A stretch of 64,000 bases of DNA from Plantago ovata. Taxonomy: Eukaryota > Streptophyta > Magnoliopsida > Lamiales > Plantaginaceae. Within the stretch, counting starts at the first letter, position 1; the number at the start of each line of letters is the position of its first letter. Below the pieces are notes generated by a model, which was given only the letters and a program-made list of their open reading frames with translations, did no database searches and had not been told where the DNA came from. The stretch covers positions 75,564,489 to 75,628,488 of the forward strand of contig CM051455.1 of assembly GCA_028274465.1 (NCBI GenBank). The letters are read 5' to 3'. Positions 11,556 to 21,841 of the stretch are shown piece by piece. Position numbers and translations under genes: made by a program.

Positions 11556-12336
11556 TGATGAACCGGAATTTGTCAGATTCTAATTAATCAAATAAATTTG
11601 TTTTTTAGCCAAAGGCAATTCACAACTACAACGAAAACCATAGTGCAGGAGTAAAATAACCTCGAGTGTCGATCTCTAAGGACTATAACTAGCTTTATCT
11701 AATCTAACTTAAACTATAAAATCAACAAACGACTTAACACAGGTTTTTCTTATCAAGATAATTGAAGTTAGTGATTAGTATGATCATTCAAAGCATAGTA
11801 GGTTATTAATCATGCATGAAGTACCCGATCGTTTTGCATAGAGATCTTTGATCATGAATTGTCCAATGTGTTCCGTTTTATTCAACACTACGAAGATAGA
11901 GGGCTTAGATAGATCAAAGAAATAAAGCAATAACTCAAAGTCTGATTCGCTTTACCGCCATCAGCATAATTAATAACCCTTCGCTAACAAATCACATACT
12001 ATCACCAACAATAGATTTAGCTACTCATAGATGTCATGCAATCAACATAAATCATAGCAAGATTGAATGAAAGCATGTTGAAAGATATATAAATATAAAG
12101 TAGAAAATTTATGAGATACAATGTTACCGAAGGTTGTCAATCTCTGAAGAATCGCGATCTCACAAGCTCCAAATCGATAAGAAAAAGTGTCTCCTAAGCT
12201 AAGAATTCTCAGAACAGGCTCTGGAGAATTCTCCCCTAAAACTAATGAGAAAGGTATGAAAAAAGGTATGAGAAAGTACGAAAAACGGAGAAAACTGAGC
12301 AACTATATATAGGGGTTCGGAACGTGTGGGGCGAGT
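11556..12336 (-). repeat. 5' LTR of element B, R/U5 part and start of U3 (split)
   Basis: The minus-strand LTR end (TGATGAACCGG as read on plus) starts at 11556. TATA box CTATATATAG at 12303-12312. The LTR breaks off inside a GTGGGGCGA-G-TCGCCCCAC palindrome at 12336 where element C inserted. It resumes after C at 43823. Bases 12332-12336 (CGAGT) are the target duplication of C. Total reconstructed length about 1.2 kb. Confidence 0.88.
12332..12336. repeat. Target site duplication of element C (left copy)
   Basis: CGAGT directly before the LTR start; the right copy is at 43818-43822. The two flanks join into the uninterrupted LTR sequence of element B, as seen by comparison with the LTR of element G at 62450-62550. 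Confidence 0.92.
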
Positions 12337-13594
12337 TGATGAATGTGTACTTTACACTTTTATTCGAGTCTTTTTCACCTATTTTAGCTATCCTCTATGT
12401 TAATTTAGCTATGTTTTAGTGCATTTTATTAGAATAGTGACACGTTTCCCTTTAGTTTTTATTTTACAGGTTTTGGTTGAAAAACGAGGATTTCCGGGCA
12501 ATTATATTGAAGTAGACAAGGAATTGGTGTTCCAGAAGCCTAATTGGAGTATCTGAAGGTTTCCGGATAGGATTTGAAGTCTAGGGGTCGAATCTGGAGG
12601 TTAGAAGGCCACTAGAAGTCAGAAACCGAGTCCGAAAAGGGGAAGAAATCCAAAAACGCGTCGACAACGCGTAAATTCCCGAAAAATACTCCCGGGCGAA
12701 TCGCCCGGGATGTGGGGTGAATCGCCCCACACCAGGCGAGTCGCCCGGTGTGTGGGGCCCTTCGCCCCACACAATTCGAACACTATATATAGTTGATCAG
12801 TTTTTCTCCGTTTTTCATACTTTTCCAAACCTTCTCTCTCACCTTTCTCTGTAGTTTTAGGTAGGAACTTCCTAGAACCTGTTCTGGAGGTTCATAGCTT
12901 AGGAGATACTTTTTCTTAGCAGTTTGGAGCTTGTAAGATCGCGATTCTTCGGAGACTGACAACCTTCGGTAACATTGTATCTTACAGTTTTTCTACTTAT
13001 TTTTATATATCTTTCAACATGTTTTCTTCTATGATTTCTGTTGATTGCATGACAACTATGAGTAGCTAAACTTCTCGTTGGTGGTAGTATGTGAATTCTT
13101 AGCGAAGGGTTGATAATTATGCTAATGGCTATATCGCGCATTATACTCCGTGTTATTTCTTTATTTCTTTGATCTATCAAAATCTCTATCTTCGTATTGT
13201 TGATTAATTATTGCACACAATTGGACAATTCATTGGTCTTCGACCTATCTAAATTTATATCTTCGTAGTGTTTGATAATTACAACAGAACAATTCATTGA
13301 TAAAAGATCTCCATGCAAGACCGAGGAATTTACGCATGATTATTAACCCATTATGCTTTGAAGGACCATACTCTCACCAATCTCCATTATCTGTTAGAAA
13401 AACCTTTGCTAAACCGTCTGCTGTTTTTATATTCTTTAATTAAATTAGATAAAGCTAGTTATAGTCCTTAGAGATCGACACTCGAGGTTATTCTACTGCT
13501 ACACTACGGTTTTCGTTGTAGTTGTGAATTGCCTTTGGCTACATAACAAATTTATTTGATTCGCGTTGGACCACGACATCCAGCGCGTTCGTTA
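12337..13594 (+). repeat. 5' LTR of element C
   Basis: Starts TGATGAATG. It ends CGTTCGTTA where the 3' LTR has CGTTCGTCA, a one-base change of the terminal CA. Palindromes at 12691-12709, 12712-12730 (one mismatch), 12732-12750 and a degenerate one at 12752-12770 precede the TATA box CTATATATAG at 12783-12792. Confidence 0.92.
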
Positions 13595-13597
13595 AAT

Positions 13598-13615
13598 TGG
13601 CGCCGTTGCCGGGGA
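13598..13615 (+). promoter_or_regulatory. Primer binding site of element C
   Basis: TGGCGCCGTTGCCGGGGA, three bases after the LTR. It is the tRNA-Asp-type PBS characteristic of the Athila/Calypso lineage. Confidence 0.9.
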
Positions 13616-13821
13616 CTATACTCCTTTTTTCTGTTTAATTTGTTTATATTTTCAGCATTCAATTCCTAGTTCTAGTAGTTTTAGTTTTCCTTTTTAATCT
13701 CTCTCTAATACTCCTTTCCTAGTCTTAGTAGTATTCGATTTGTAGAAATTTTCTCGATTTTCGAAATTTCTGACGAGGCTAATTTTTAGTTTTGAGTTAC
13801 TCCGGTTCCAGATTTCCAGGT

Positions 13822-14820
13822 ATGACGATCTTAAAAACTCGCTTGACACCTACGTTCTCGCAAGTCAAGAGAGGGTCAGCTATATACTTGGAAGAAGAGT
13901 TATCAGGATATGAGGTAACAAGTTCAATAGTAAGAAGGATTCCGAGGTTCGAAGATGGAGTGGGGATGAATCCGTTAAGTTTCATCAGGTCCTATGAGGA
14001 AGAAATAGCAAAAGTTCCAGCAAAGGGGTTCACTGAGGACCAATTATGTAGGAAATTATTTTCTTTTGCTCTGGGATATGAACCGAGGATTTGGATAGCA
14101 AGGTTAGCACCAGGATCACTGAAGACCTGGAGCCAAGTAGTAGAGGAGTTCTTGGCACGTTTCATGCCTTACCATGAGACGATTGCACTGTGGAATTGGA
14201 TCGAACACTTCAAGCAAGGAGAATACGAGCGGTTCAGTGACACCTATGAACGTTTTGAGCTGTATAAACGTGAGTGCCCCCACGGCCGTTTCGACGACGG
14301 GGAGCTGATTTGGTTTTTTGTTGGTGGACTACGTGATGAAGTTAGGCTTCAAGTAGATGGGATGTGTGGAGGTTTAGAAGAATGTACAGTTGAAGAGGCA
14401 GAGAAAGCCTTTCAAAAGTACGCCAATGGATCCGCACAATCTGAGAAGATAATGTCGAATGAAGTCACCAACATATATTCAAATCAAGACGAAACTGACG
14501 AGTTATGCGAAGGATATTCTGAGGACGAAGGCATCAGTGAGGAGGAGGAACTTGCGTTTTACGCAGGGATTAAAGCCATTGAGAGTGTTTTCGAGATATC
14601 ACACGCAGGGCAAGCTGAGAACAATCTTCGCATCGAGAAGGCTTTTGAAGCGGTCGAAGTAACTGAGCAACTTATCAAGGAGCTTAGCCTATTGAAGTGC
14701 GGGAGGTGCGGAAAAGCAGTCGAGGACACCCCCTTGGAAGTAGTGAGCAAACCACCCGAGGTAGGGGCGAATCGCCCCCCAACTCCACGGAATCGAGCGA
14801 CCACAGTCCTCCCGATATGA
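13822..14820 (+). CDS. gag: gag of element C (capsid-like)
   Basis: Open frame of 332 codons from the first ATG after the PBS leader; the frame is also open upstream to 13792. It has the plant gypsy gag pattern: an R-x-F-x-x-x-G-V-G-M-N-P-L-x-F-I-x-x-Y-E-E block, a G-S-L-K-T-W block and F-x-x-Y-K-R-E-C-P-H. No CCHC knuckle is present; only a lone C-G-R-C near the C-terminus. From about 14697 a second frame, which is the pol frame, is also open with a Pro/Ser/Thr-rich sequence up to a TGA at 14901-14903. The original gag-pol therefore probably crossed between frames here and has since acquired a stop. Encodes the particle coat protein in the intact family. Confidence 0.75.
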   Translation: MTILKTRLTPTFSQVKRGSAIYLEEELSGYEVTSSIVRRIPRFEDGVGMNPLSFIRSYEEEIAKVPAKGFTEDQLCRKLFSFALGYEPRIWIARLAPGSLKTWSQVVEEFLARFMPYHETIALWNWIEHFKQGEYERFSDTYERFELYKRECPHGRFDDGELIWFFVGGLRDEVRLQVDGMCGGLEECTVEEAEKAFQKYANGSAQSEKIMSNEVTNIYSNQDETDELCEGYSEDEGISEEEELAFYAGIKAIESVFEISHAGQAENNLRIEKAFEAVEVTEQLIKELSLLKCGRCGKAVEDTPLEVVSKPPEVGANRPPTPRNRATTVLPI

Positions 14821-14909
14821 CACCTGAAACTGATCCAGAGCCACTTCCAGCTGTTACTACCAAGGAGAATGAGTGCGAAGAGGTGAATCTACTACTCCGT
14901 TGAGGCAAG

Positions 14910-17611
14910 ATGACCAAAATTCCTAACTTCGTGTGTCCTAAACGGGTAGAATCTACTAGGACCGAAAATACAGGACCAAGCACAGAACAAGAAGTTGGCG
15001 AAAGTTCCAAAGACCCTCAAGAAGTTCCGGGAAGGAATGATGAACCAAGACCATGTGTGGTAGACATAGGTGATGACGAAGTCGAGATACGAACTAGTAC
15101 GCCAAAGGAACTTCACAAATCTTCCAATCCATATGTGCCTCCGAAGCCACATGTACCATTCCCAAGTCGGATCAAGCCAGTCAAGAAGGATATTCAAGAA
15201 TCACCCCTATTCCAACGCCTGTCAAAAGTGGAAGTCAATGTGCCGCTCTTGGAGTTAATCCAAAACATTCCAGCTTATACGAAATTCTTTCGTGAGATCA
15301 AGAACAAAAGGGTTACTTCAGGAAAGGAATTGAATGGGGTTGAAACGGTCAACTCAATTGCCGGGTTGCCCGTGAAGAAAAATGATCCTGGAAGTTTCAT
15401 CATCGACATCGCCTTAGGGAATGGACGAAGTACAAAGGCAATGCTTGACTTAGGAGCTAGCATTAACTTAATGCCCTATTCGGTGTACAAGGCCCTGGAA
15501 CTCGGAGAATTGACACCAACTGATATGGTCGTCCAAATGACAGACCAAAGTGTGAAGAGGCCGGTCGGGATAATAGAAGACATCCTTGTGAAGGTGGACA
15601 AATTGATAATCCCAGCTGATTTTGTAGTAATGAAGTCCGCAGACGAGGGAAAGAGCCATATCCGTGAGCACGTAGTACTACTTGGGAGACCATTCATGGC
15701 AACTACCAACACATGCCTTGAACTTAAGGGCAAGAAAATAACCATGGAGGTAACGGGCGAGAAGATTGAGTTGGCAGGATGTAGCATCGAAGATAAGGAA
15801 GTCGCGGAGGAGTTAAAATTTGTCGATTGCTATGAGTCCGTGATTCCCGAATTTCATCATTGCCATGGTAATCGTGAACCACTTGAGGAGGCACTAACAA
15901 TGCCAACTGAGACGTGCTACATGACCGAAGAAGCAAGGGAACTAGTTAAAATAATGGATAGCACCCCAGAAATTCCAGCAGGAGAGGAGGTACTTGAACC
16001 CTTAGATGAAGAAGAGGAAGAAAGTAGGTTTCCTGAAGAACCTAGCTTAGAATTGAAACCGCTTCCTGCGCACCTCAAGTATGTGTACTTAGGAGAAAAT
16101 CAGAAGAAGCCTGTAATTGTCTCCTCACATCTCTCCGACAATGAAGAAAGTAAGCTGATTGAAGTATTGAGGGAAAATTCTGCAGCTATAGGATGGGGGA
16201 TCAGTGATATCAAAGGAATTAGCCCTACACGGTGCGTGCACAACATCACTCTAGAGCAAGATGCCAAACCCGTTAGGCAACCTCAGCGAAGGATAAATCC
16301 AGCAATGCAAGAGGTGGTAAAGAAAGAAGTGATCAAGTTGCTAGATGCTGATATGATTTACCCCATTCCTGATAGTCGATGGGTGAGCCTGGTACATGTA
16401 GTTCCTAAAAAATCAGGAATCACGATGGAAGAGAATGAGAAGGGAGAATTGGTACCGGTTAGGAAGACCACTGGATGGCGGATGTGCATTGATTATAGAA
16501 GATTAAATGCCGCCACTAAGAAAGACCACTTCCCTTTACCATTTATAGATGACATGCTAAACCGCCTTGCGGGGCGGAAATTTTATTGTTTTCTTGATGG
16601 TTTATCAGGTTTCTACCAGATTCCGATTGCACCGGAGGATCAGGAGAAGACGACATTCACTTGCCCATTCGGAACATTTGTCTATAGGAGGATGCCATTT
16701 GGACTATGCAACGCTCCCGCCACTTTTCAAAGGTGCATGCTTTCTGTTTTCTCTGACATGGTAACTAAGTTTGTTGAAGTTTTCATGGATGATTTTTCCC
16801 TTTTTGGTGATTCATTTGATGAATGCTTGCAAAGATTAGATCTTGTTTTGAAAAGGTGCATTGAATGCAACTTGACCTTAAGCTGGGAGAAGAGTAATTA
16901 TATGGTTAGAGAAGGCATTGTTCTAGGACATGTAGTTTCTGAAAGAGGTATTGAGGTAGACAAGGCTAAGATCGAAATCATTGAAAAACTTCCCCCACCT
17001 ACTTGTGTGAAAGAATTGCAATCTTTTCTTGGCCATGTAGGTTTTCATAGGAGGTTTATTAAAGATTTTTCGAAAATTGCTAAACCTTTAAGTAGCTTGC
17101 TTGCAAAAGATGTGGTTTTCCATTTCTCTAATGAATGCTTAGTTGCTTTTAATACCCTTAAGGAAAAGCTTGTTTCTGCTCCCATTGTTGTGCCGCCTGA
17201 CTGGAATCTTCCTTTTGAGATTATGTGTGATGCTTCGAATTTTGCTATGGGTGCTGTTTTATGCCAAAAAGTTGATAAGCAGTATCATGTGATTTATTAT
17301 GTTAGTAAGACTCTAGACTCTGCGCAAGTTAATTATACAACTACTGGAAAGGAATTTTTAGTTGTTGTCTTTGCTTTACAAAAGTTTAGGTCTTATTTAA
17401 TTGGCCATCCTGTGAATGTCCATACTGATCATGCTGCTTTGAGACATTTAATAGCTAAGCAAGATTCTAAGCCTAGATTAATCCGTTGGGTCCTTTTGCT
17501 GCAAGACTTTGATTTGACCATTGTGGATAGAGCTGGTAGGGCGAATTTAGTAGCAGATCATTTATCTAGAATACCTAATATCCCTGTTGATTCGATCCCC
17601 ATCAATGAGGA
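14910..17611 (+). CDS. pol: pol of element C, part 1: protease, reverse transcriptase, RNase H
   Basis: One uninterrupted frame. Residues 1-130 are a linker. The protease active site D-L-G-A-S-I-N-L-M-P is near residue 180 (the DLGAS form typical of Athila) and V-V-L-L-G-R-P-F follows near 255. RT spans roughly 490-740 with C-I-D-Y-R-R-L-N, F-x-D-G-L-S-G-F-Y-Q-I and the catalytic F-M-D-D near 627. RNase H spans roughly 770-905 with C-D-A-S-N-F-A-M-G-A-V-L and V-H-T-D-H-A-A-L-R. The frame is cut at 17611 by insertion of D (GAGGA duplicated) and continues in the integrase part at 39700. No internal stop or frameshift is seen, unusual for an element that hosts a second insertion. Confidence 0.93.
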
Positions 17612-19286
17612 TGTTAGGAAACTTGTAATTTTGATGAGCAATTAACCATGCTAAATTAAGGAAAGTCCAGTAACTAGTACTCTTAAGGTCCATAGGAATT
17701 TAGAATTTTAAGGACATTGTAAAAGAGGAACGTTTGCTGAAGACTTAGATTAGGTGCTAGATAGGTTGGTTTTTACCGCGTATGATGTATTTTATTTTCT
17801 GAAAAGAAAATAACTTATTGATGCTGTAGCTTATGATGTATCTTATTTTCTGAAAAGAAAATAACCTATTGAAGCATTTGCTGACGATGTACTTTGTTTT
17901 TACAAACAAACTATTGAAGCATTTAGAAACCGCTCAGAATCTTGAAGATTTTTGAAGATCTGGAGAATTGAAGATTTCGAAGAAACTGAAGAAATGAAGA
18001 ATTCGAAGATCTGAAGACTATAAGATTTCTGAAGACTGGTATCTATAAAGGCACATGTTGCTCAGAAAGTGGAAACTTCAGCAACAGCATTGCATAAGTG
18101 AAAATCTGAAAGACAGAGTAGGTTGTGCTTGCTGAAACTGAGACTGACCACTTGCTGATGGAACATATGTGACCTCTTGATGAAAGTACTGACTTTTGCG
18201 CTCCAATGTTACTCTTTGAATTCTATTCAAATAAGCATTAAATGCAAAGCTTGCACGCGAAGAACATGAAGACTAGAAGACAAACAAGGACGCTGCTGAA
18301 AGTACAAAAGCAAGATAGTGACATCTTAAGGATCAAAAGCCTTGGAATTTAAAATTCAAACGGCTCCTTACTTGCACTATAAATAGAGGTCATCCGGCGA
18401 AGAGTTGAAGTGTGTCAACAACGTGATCATACTCTCACTTATGCTTAAATTCACATACCTTCAAACTCTCTATACTGCCATTGATCCGTTCCAAGACTTA
18501 AAGCTTGAAAAAGCTACTTGTGAAGAAGTAGAACAAAGTCGGCTAACAAATTAGTTAAGTGTTCTTCCTTTCGAACAAGAACAAGTCTTGACACCAGAAA
18601 CAATCAAACTTGTTTACTGCAAAGTATTCAAAGTTGTGTTTCTTAGATTACTTGTTGTAACTGAATAAGTTATAATTAAGTTATCTCACCCGAAAACTCT
18701 TTAACTGAAAATACACCCTTTCAAGCGTGATATTCAGGGGGAACTTAATCGAGCATAGTGTTGCTGATTAAAAGTACCAAGTTTGCTGGAGAATAAGGTT
18801 ACGTTCTCTAGATTAGGTTGGAGACGAAGCAAGTGTGCTTTGGTTTCTGTTTGAATCGCTTTAGATAGGAGATTGTAAGGAACCTCAATCATATCTTAGT
18901 GGATTCAGTCCTAGAAAGGACAAAGTGGATTAATTGAGAGATTACGCCACTCTCAGATACCACTATAAAAGTGTTTGTGTGATTTACTTACTGTACTTAG
19001 TTTTCAGCAAATCATATCTGTCTGTACACAGTCACTCACATCACTTGCTGAAACCTTTACTTACTGAAAGAGCACTTATTGTATCAAAGACTTCCGCTCT
19101 CTGATTTTAAGTATCAGCAAACCTAGCTACTGAAAAGTAACTTACGCTTGCTGAGAAAGTTAAGTATCAGCAAACTCATTACTGAAAAGTAATAAGGACT
19201 TGCTGAGAAAGTTTTAAACGATGAAAGTTTGAAAAGACTATTCACCCCCCCCTCTAGTCTTTTCTTGTTGTTTAAAGGGACCAAGA
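17612..19286 (+). repeat. 5' LTR of element D (1675 bp)
   Basis: TGTTAGG at the start; the end reads CCAAGA where the 3' and solo LTRs read CCAACA. It contains a local duplication absent from the other copies: the segment with the hairpin TTATTTTCT-GAAA-AGAAAATAA occurs twice (17792-17813 and 17843-17864). A TATA-like ACTATAAATAG lies near 18376. A C-run near 19245 precedes the end. About a dozen TTGCTGA or TCAGCAA heptamers are spread along it. Confidence 0.93.
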
Positions 19287-19288
19287 AG

Positions 19289-19300
19289 TGGTATCAGAGC
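19289..19300 (+). promoter_or_regulatory. Primer binding site of element D
   Basis: TGGTATCAGAGC, the standard plant copia PBS complementary to the 3' end of initiator-methionine tRNA, two bases after the LTR. Confidence 0.93.
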
Positions 19301-19401
19301 TGGAGGTTCTTTAACCTTCAGCACTGAACCTAGATCCCCTTAGGTGCTTTCCGTAAATCACTCTCACTTGATCAGTTTGGTAGTGTTTTGCTGACAGGAT
19401 G

Positions 19402-21821
19402 TCTTTAGAGATGCTCCCTTGCTGAAGCTGGAAAATTACGAGAAATGGCGAAACAACATGATGCTACATCTTGAGGCCATTAGTGATGAGATGGTTACTG
19501 TCATAAATGATGGACCTATCAAAATCACTAAGATTGAGAAAATCTTCCTTCATAAAACAACGGATCCTACTGGTAAGCAAACCATCTTAGGAGACCCGGT
19601 TGATACTCTCATTCCAAAACCAAGAGAGGAATGGACTTCTGACGAAGCTAAGAGATTCCGTCTTGATGGACAAGCAAGAAACATCATCATTCGATCAACT
19701 CCGGATACCATACAGTGCAAACTGTGGGGTGCTAAGACTGCAAAGGAAGCTTGGAAAATGGTTCAAGATCTTTGTGCTGGATCTGACAAGACCAAGGAAA
19801 ACAAACTTGAAGTACTTAAGCTAATGTTTCAAAACTTTAAGCAAGGTACAAACGAGTCACTGGAAGACTTGGATTTCAGATTCACAACTCTTGTTAGTGA
19901 AATGGCAGCCTTGGGTGTTGGAAACCTTTACTCAGATTCTGAGAAAGTGAAAACTATCATCAGAAGTCTGAATCAAGAATGGATCCACACTCAGAATTTC
20001 TATTACAATCAAGGAATGCCAAACATTACACCAACAGAGTTGTTCTCTCATCTTGCTACTGTCAACTATGAGACAAAGCAAAGAGAAAATGTGTTTGCTG
20101 AAAAATTGCAAAACATTGCTCTTGCTGCAAAGCCATCATCTTCTGAAAAGAAGAATGAAAAAGAACCTACTGATGAAAACTCTTTGGTTGTCAAAAACAT
20201 GAAGAAATTCATCAGCAAGGAACTTGAAAGGCGAAAAGCAAAAGAGAATCTGAAAAAGCATCTTGGTAATAACTACCATAAGTACAAGAATGAGACTAGC
20301 TCGCTGAACAAGCAAGCTCAGCAAGCTACTTCATCAGAAGAACCAGCAGTATGAAACGATCTATGCTTTTACTGCAAAAATTATGGACACTTCAAAGCTA
20401 ATTGCCCCTTGCTGAAAGGCAAATCTGCTGAAAAGAAGAAGAAGTTCAAAAGAGCTTTTATTGCTGAAGAAAAGAAGAAGCTTCAAGCAAAAATCGATGC
20501 ATTGTGTATTGATACTAGCTCCGAAGACAGTGAGGATGAAAGTTCAGACACCGATAATGAAGAAGCCACTCTAGACGTGGAGATTGGCAAAGAAGTTTGT
20601 GGAATACCTATGGAAGCTTATCCAGATGTGTCAAACTACGAATTCTGCCTCATGGCTGGTCAGGTAAACAACCCTACCTCTGACTCAGACTCAGAAAGTG
20701 AAGATGAAATTGACCTTGACAAGATTCAAGGAGAAATCGAAAGATTTGAGAAAACTCTGAGCAGACAGCAAGAGAAACTACAAATTGCTGAAACTCTGAC
20801 TAAGCAGACTACTGAAAAGTACGTCATGCTAAAGGAAGAGACAGAAGAAAAGGATGCTGAAATAAGGCGTCTTAAGAAGTTGATTGCTGAAGCTACAGAG
20901 AGGAATTCTCAGATGGCATTAGAATTGGAAGAATATCAGTCCTCAATTCTAAAGTTACTTGCTGAAATCCAAGAGATGAAAAAGATGAAAATCAATTTCA
21001 AATCTTATGTGGACGCAAGTAATACGCTGACTGAAGTAAACTCTTATTTGAGAGATCCATCTCAGAAAGAAGGTTTAGGCGCAATGTATAAAGGTGATGA
21101 TGCAGAAATCTTGAGTAAAGATAAATCACCTATCTCCTTTGTACGTGCTACTGATAGTGGTCTACCAGAAATCTATCAGTTTGGTCAATATAAGGTTGCT
21201 GAAACAAGCAATCAAGTACCTATGACCATAAAGCCCGTTGTTGCTACTCAAAGTAACAAGACTTTAAAAGGAAAACAGGTTGCTGAGAAGCAAACTGGAA
21301 AGAAAAAGGATGTTGTGAAGCATCCCGCCAAACAAGTTGCTGAAAAGCAAGTTGTTAAGACTAAAGGCAAGATTACTAAAAGTAATCAGAAGTCCTTTGC
21401 TGACAAACCTGAATCAAGTAAGGTTGCTGACGCAAAACCTCAGCATTCTCCGAAAAATGGACTCGGTTTCAAAACCAAGCAAAGTCAACTCTTTCATGAG
21501 TATAAGCAAAGTCAGCAAAGATACTTCAAAGAGATGAAGAAAATCAAGCCTAAGAGTTCTGAAAAGACTCTTAATGCTAGGGCTAGAAGGAACCTTGCTA
21601 GAACAGAACTTACTGAAAAGTATGTTCAGCAAAAAGGTCAACCGAGCAAGACACCACATCAGAAAGTGGATTTGACCAGCACGAGTCAAAAGTCGTTCAG
21701 CTCAAAACCTCCTAGTTCCTCAGCAAGTAGAAAACAAGTCAAAGTTGAAAAACTTAAGACTTGGGTTTCCACTGGACGCATTCTTGAACATGTTAATGGA
21801 CATCCATTATTGGATAATTAA
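19402..21821 (+). pseudogene. gag: gag of element D (UBN2-type capsid, CCHC knuckle, long coiled-coil tail)
   Basis: The capsid-like part is open at 19419-20354 (E-N-Y-E-K-W near the start, then A-x-E-A-W, typical copia gag). A TGA at 20352-20354 stops it, but the same frame continues with the zinc knuckle C-F-Y-C-K-N-Y-G-H-F-K-A-N-C and is open to 21821. The downstream 470 codons are Glu/Lys-rich with long heptad-like stretches (about 20720-21010), then a basic K/Q-rich region. The nearest ATG (19399) is one frame off, so the start is also damaged. The TGA lies exactly between capsid and nucleocapsid; chance mutation is most likely, programmed readthrough cannot be excluded from one copy. 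Confidence 0.8.
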
Positions 21822-21841
21822 CTTTTTTACTCTTGATTGTG

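Larger units (their letters stand above)
9874..12336 (-). mobile_element. Element B (left piece): Athila-like gypsy, minus strand
   Basis: Reading right to left: 5' LTR (43823-44244 joined to 11556-12336), PBS (11535-11552), leader, then gag (11246 to 9883). Everything downstream of gag is cut away by copia element E at about 9873. The 5' LTR is split by element C. The right outer edge at 44244 lies in a LINE. Orientation follows from PBS and gag direction. Confidence 0.85.

Noticed and set aside
12581..12828. Gly/Pro/Arg-rich frames across LTR palindromes (also 42815-43003, 43789-43980, 55771-56010, 62421-62657)
   Set aside because: They arise from the GGGCGA palindromes inside LTRs; frames shift between copies.
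13792..13821. Upstream non-ATG extension of element C gag
   Set aside because: Starts at TTG; the ATG at 13822 is the first plausible plant start after the leader.
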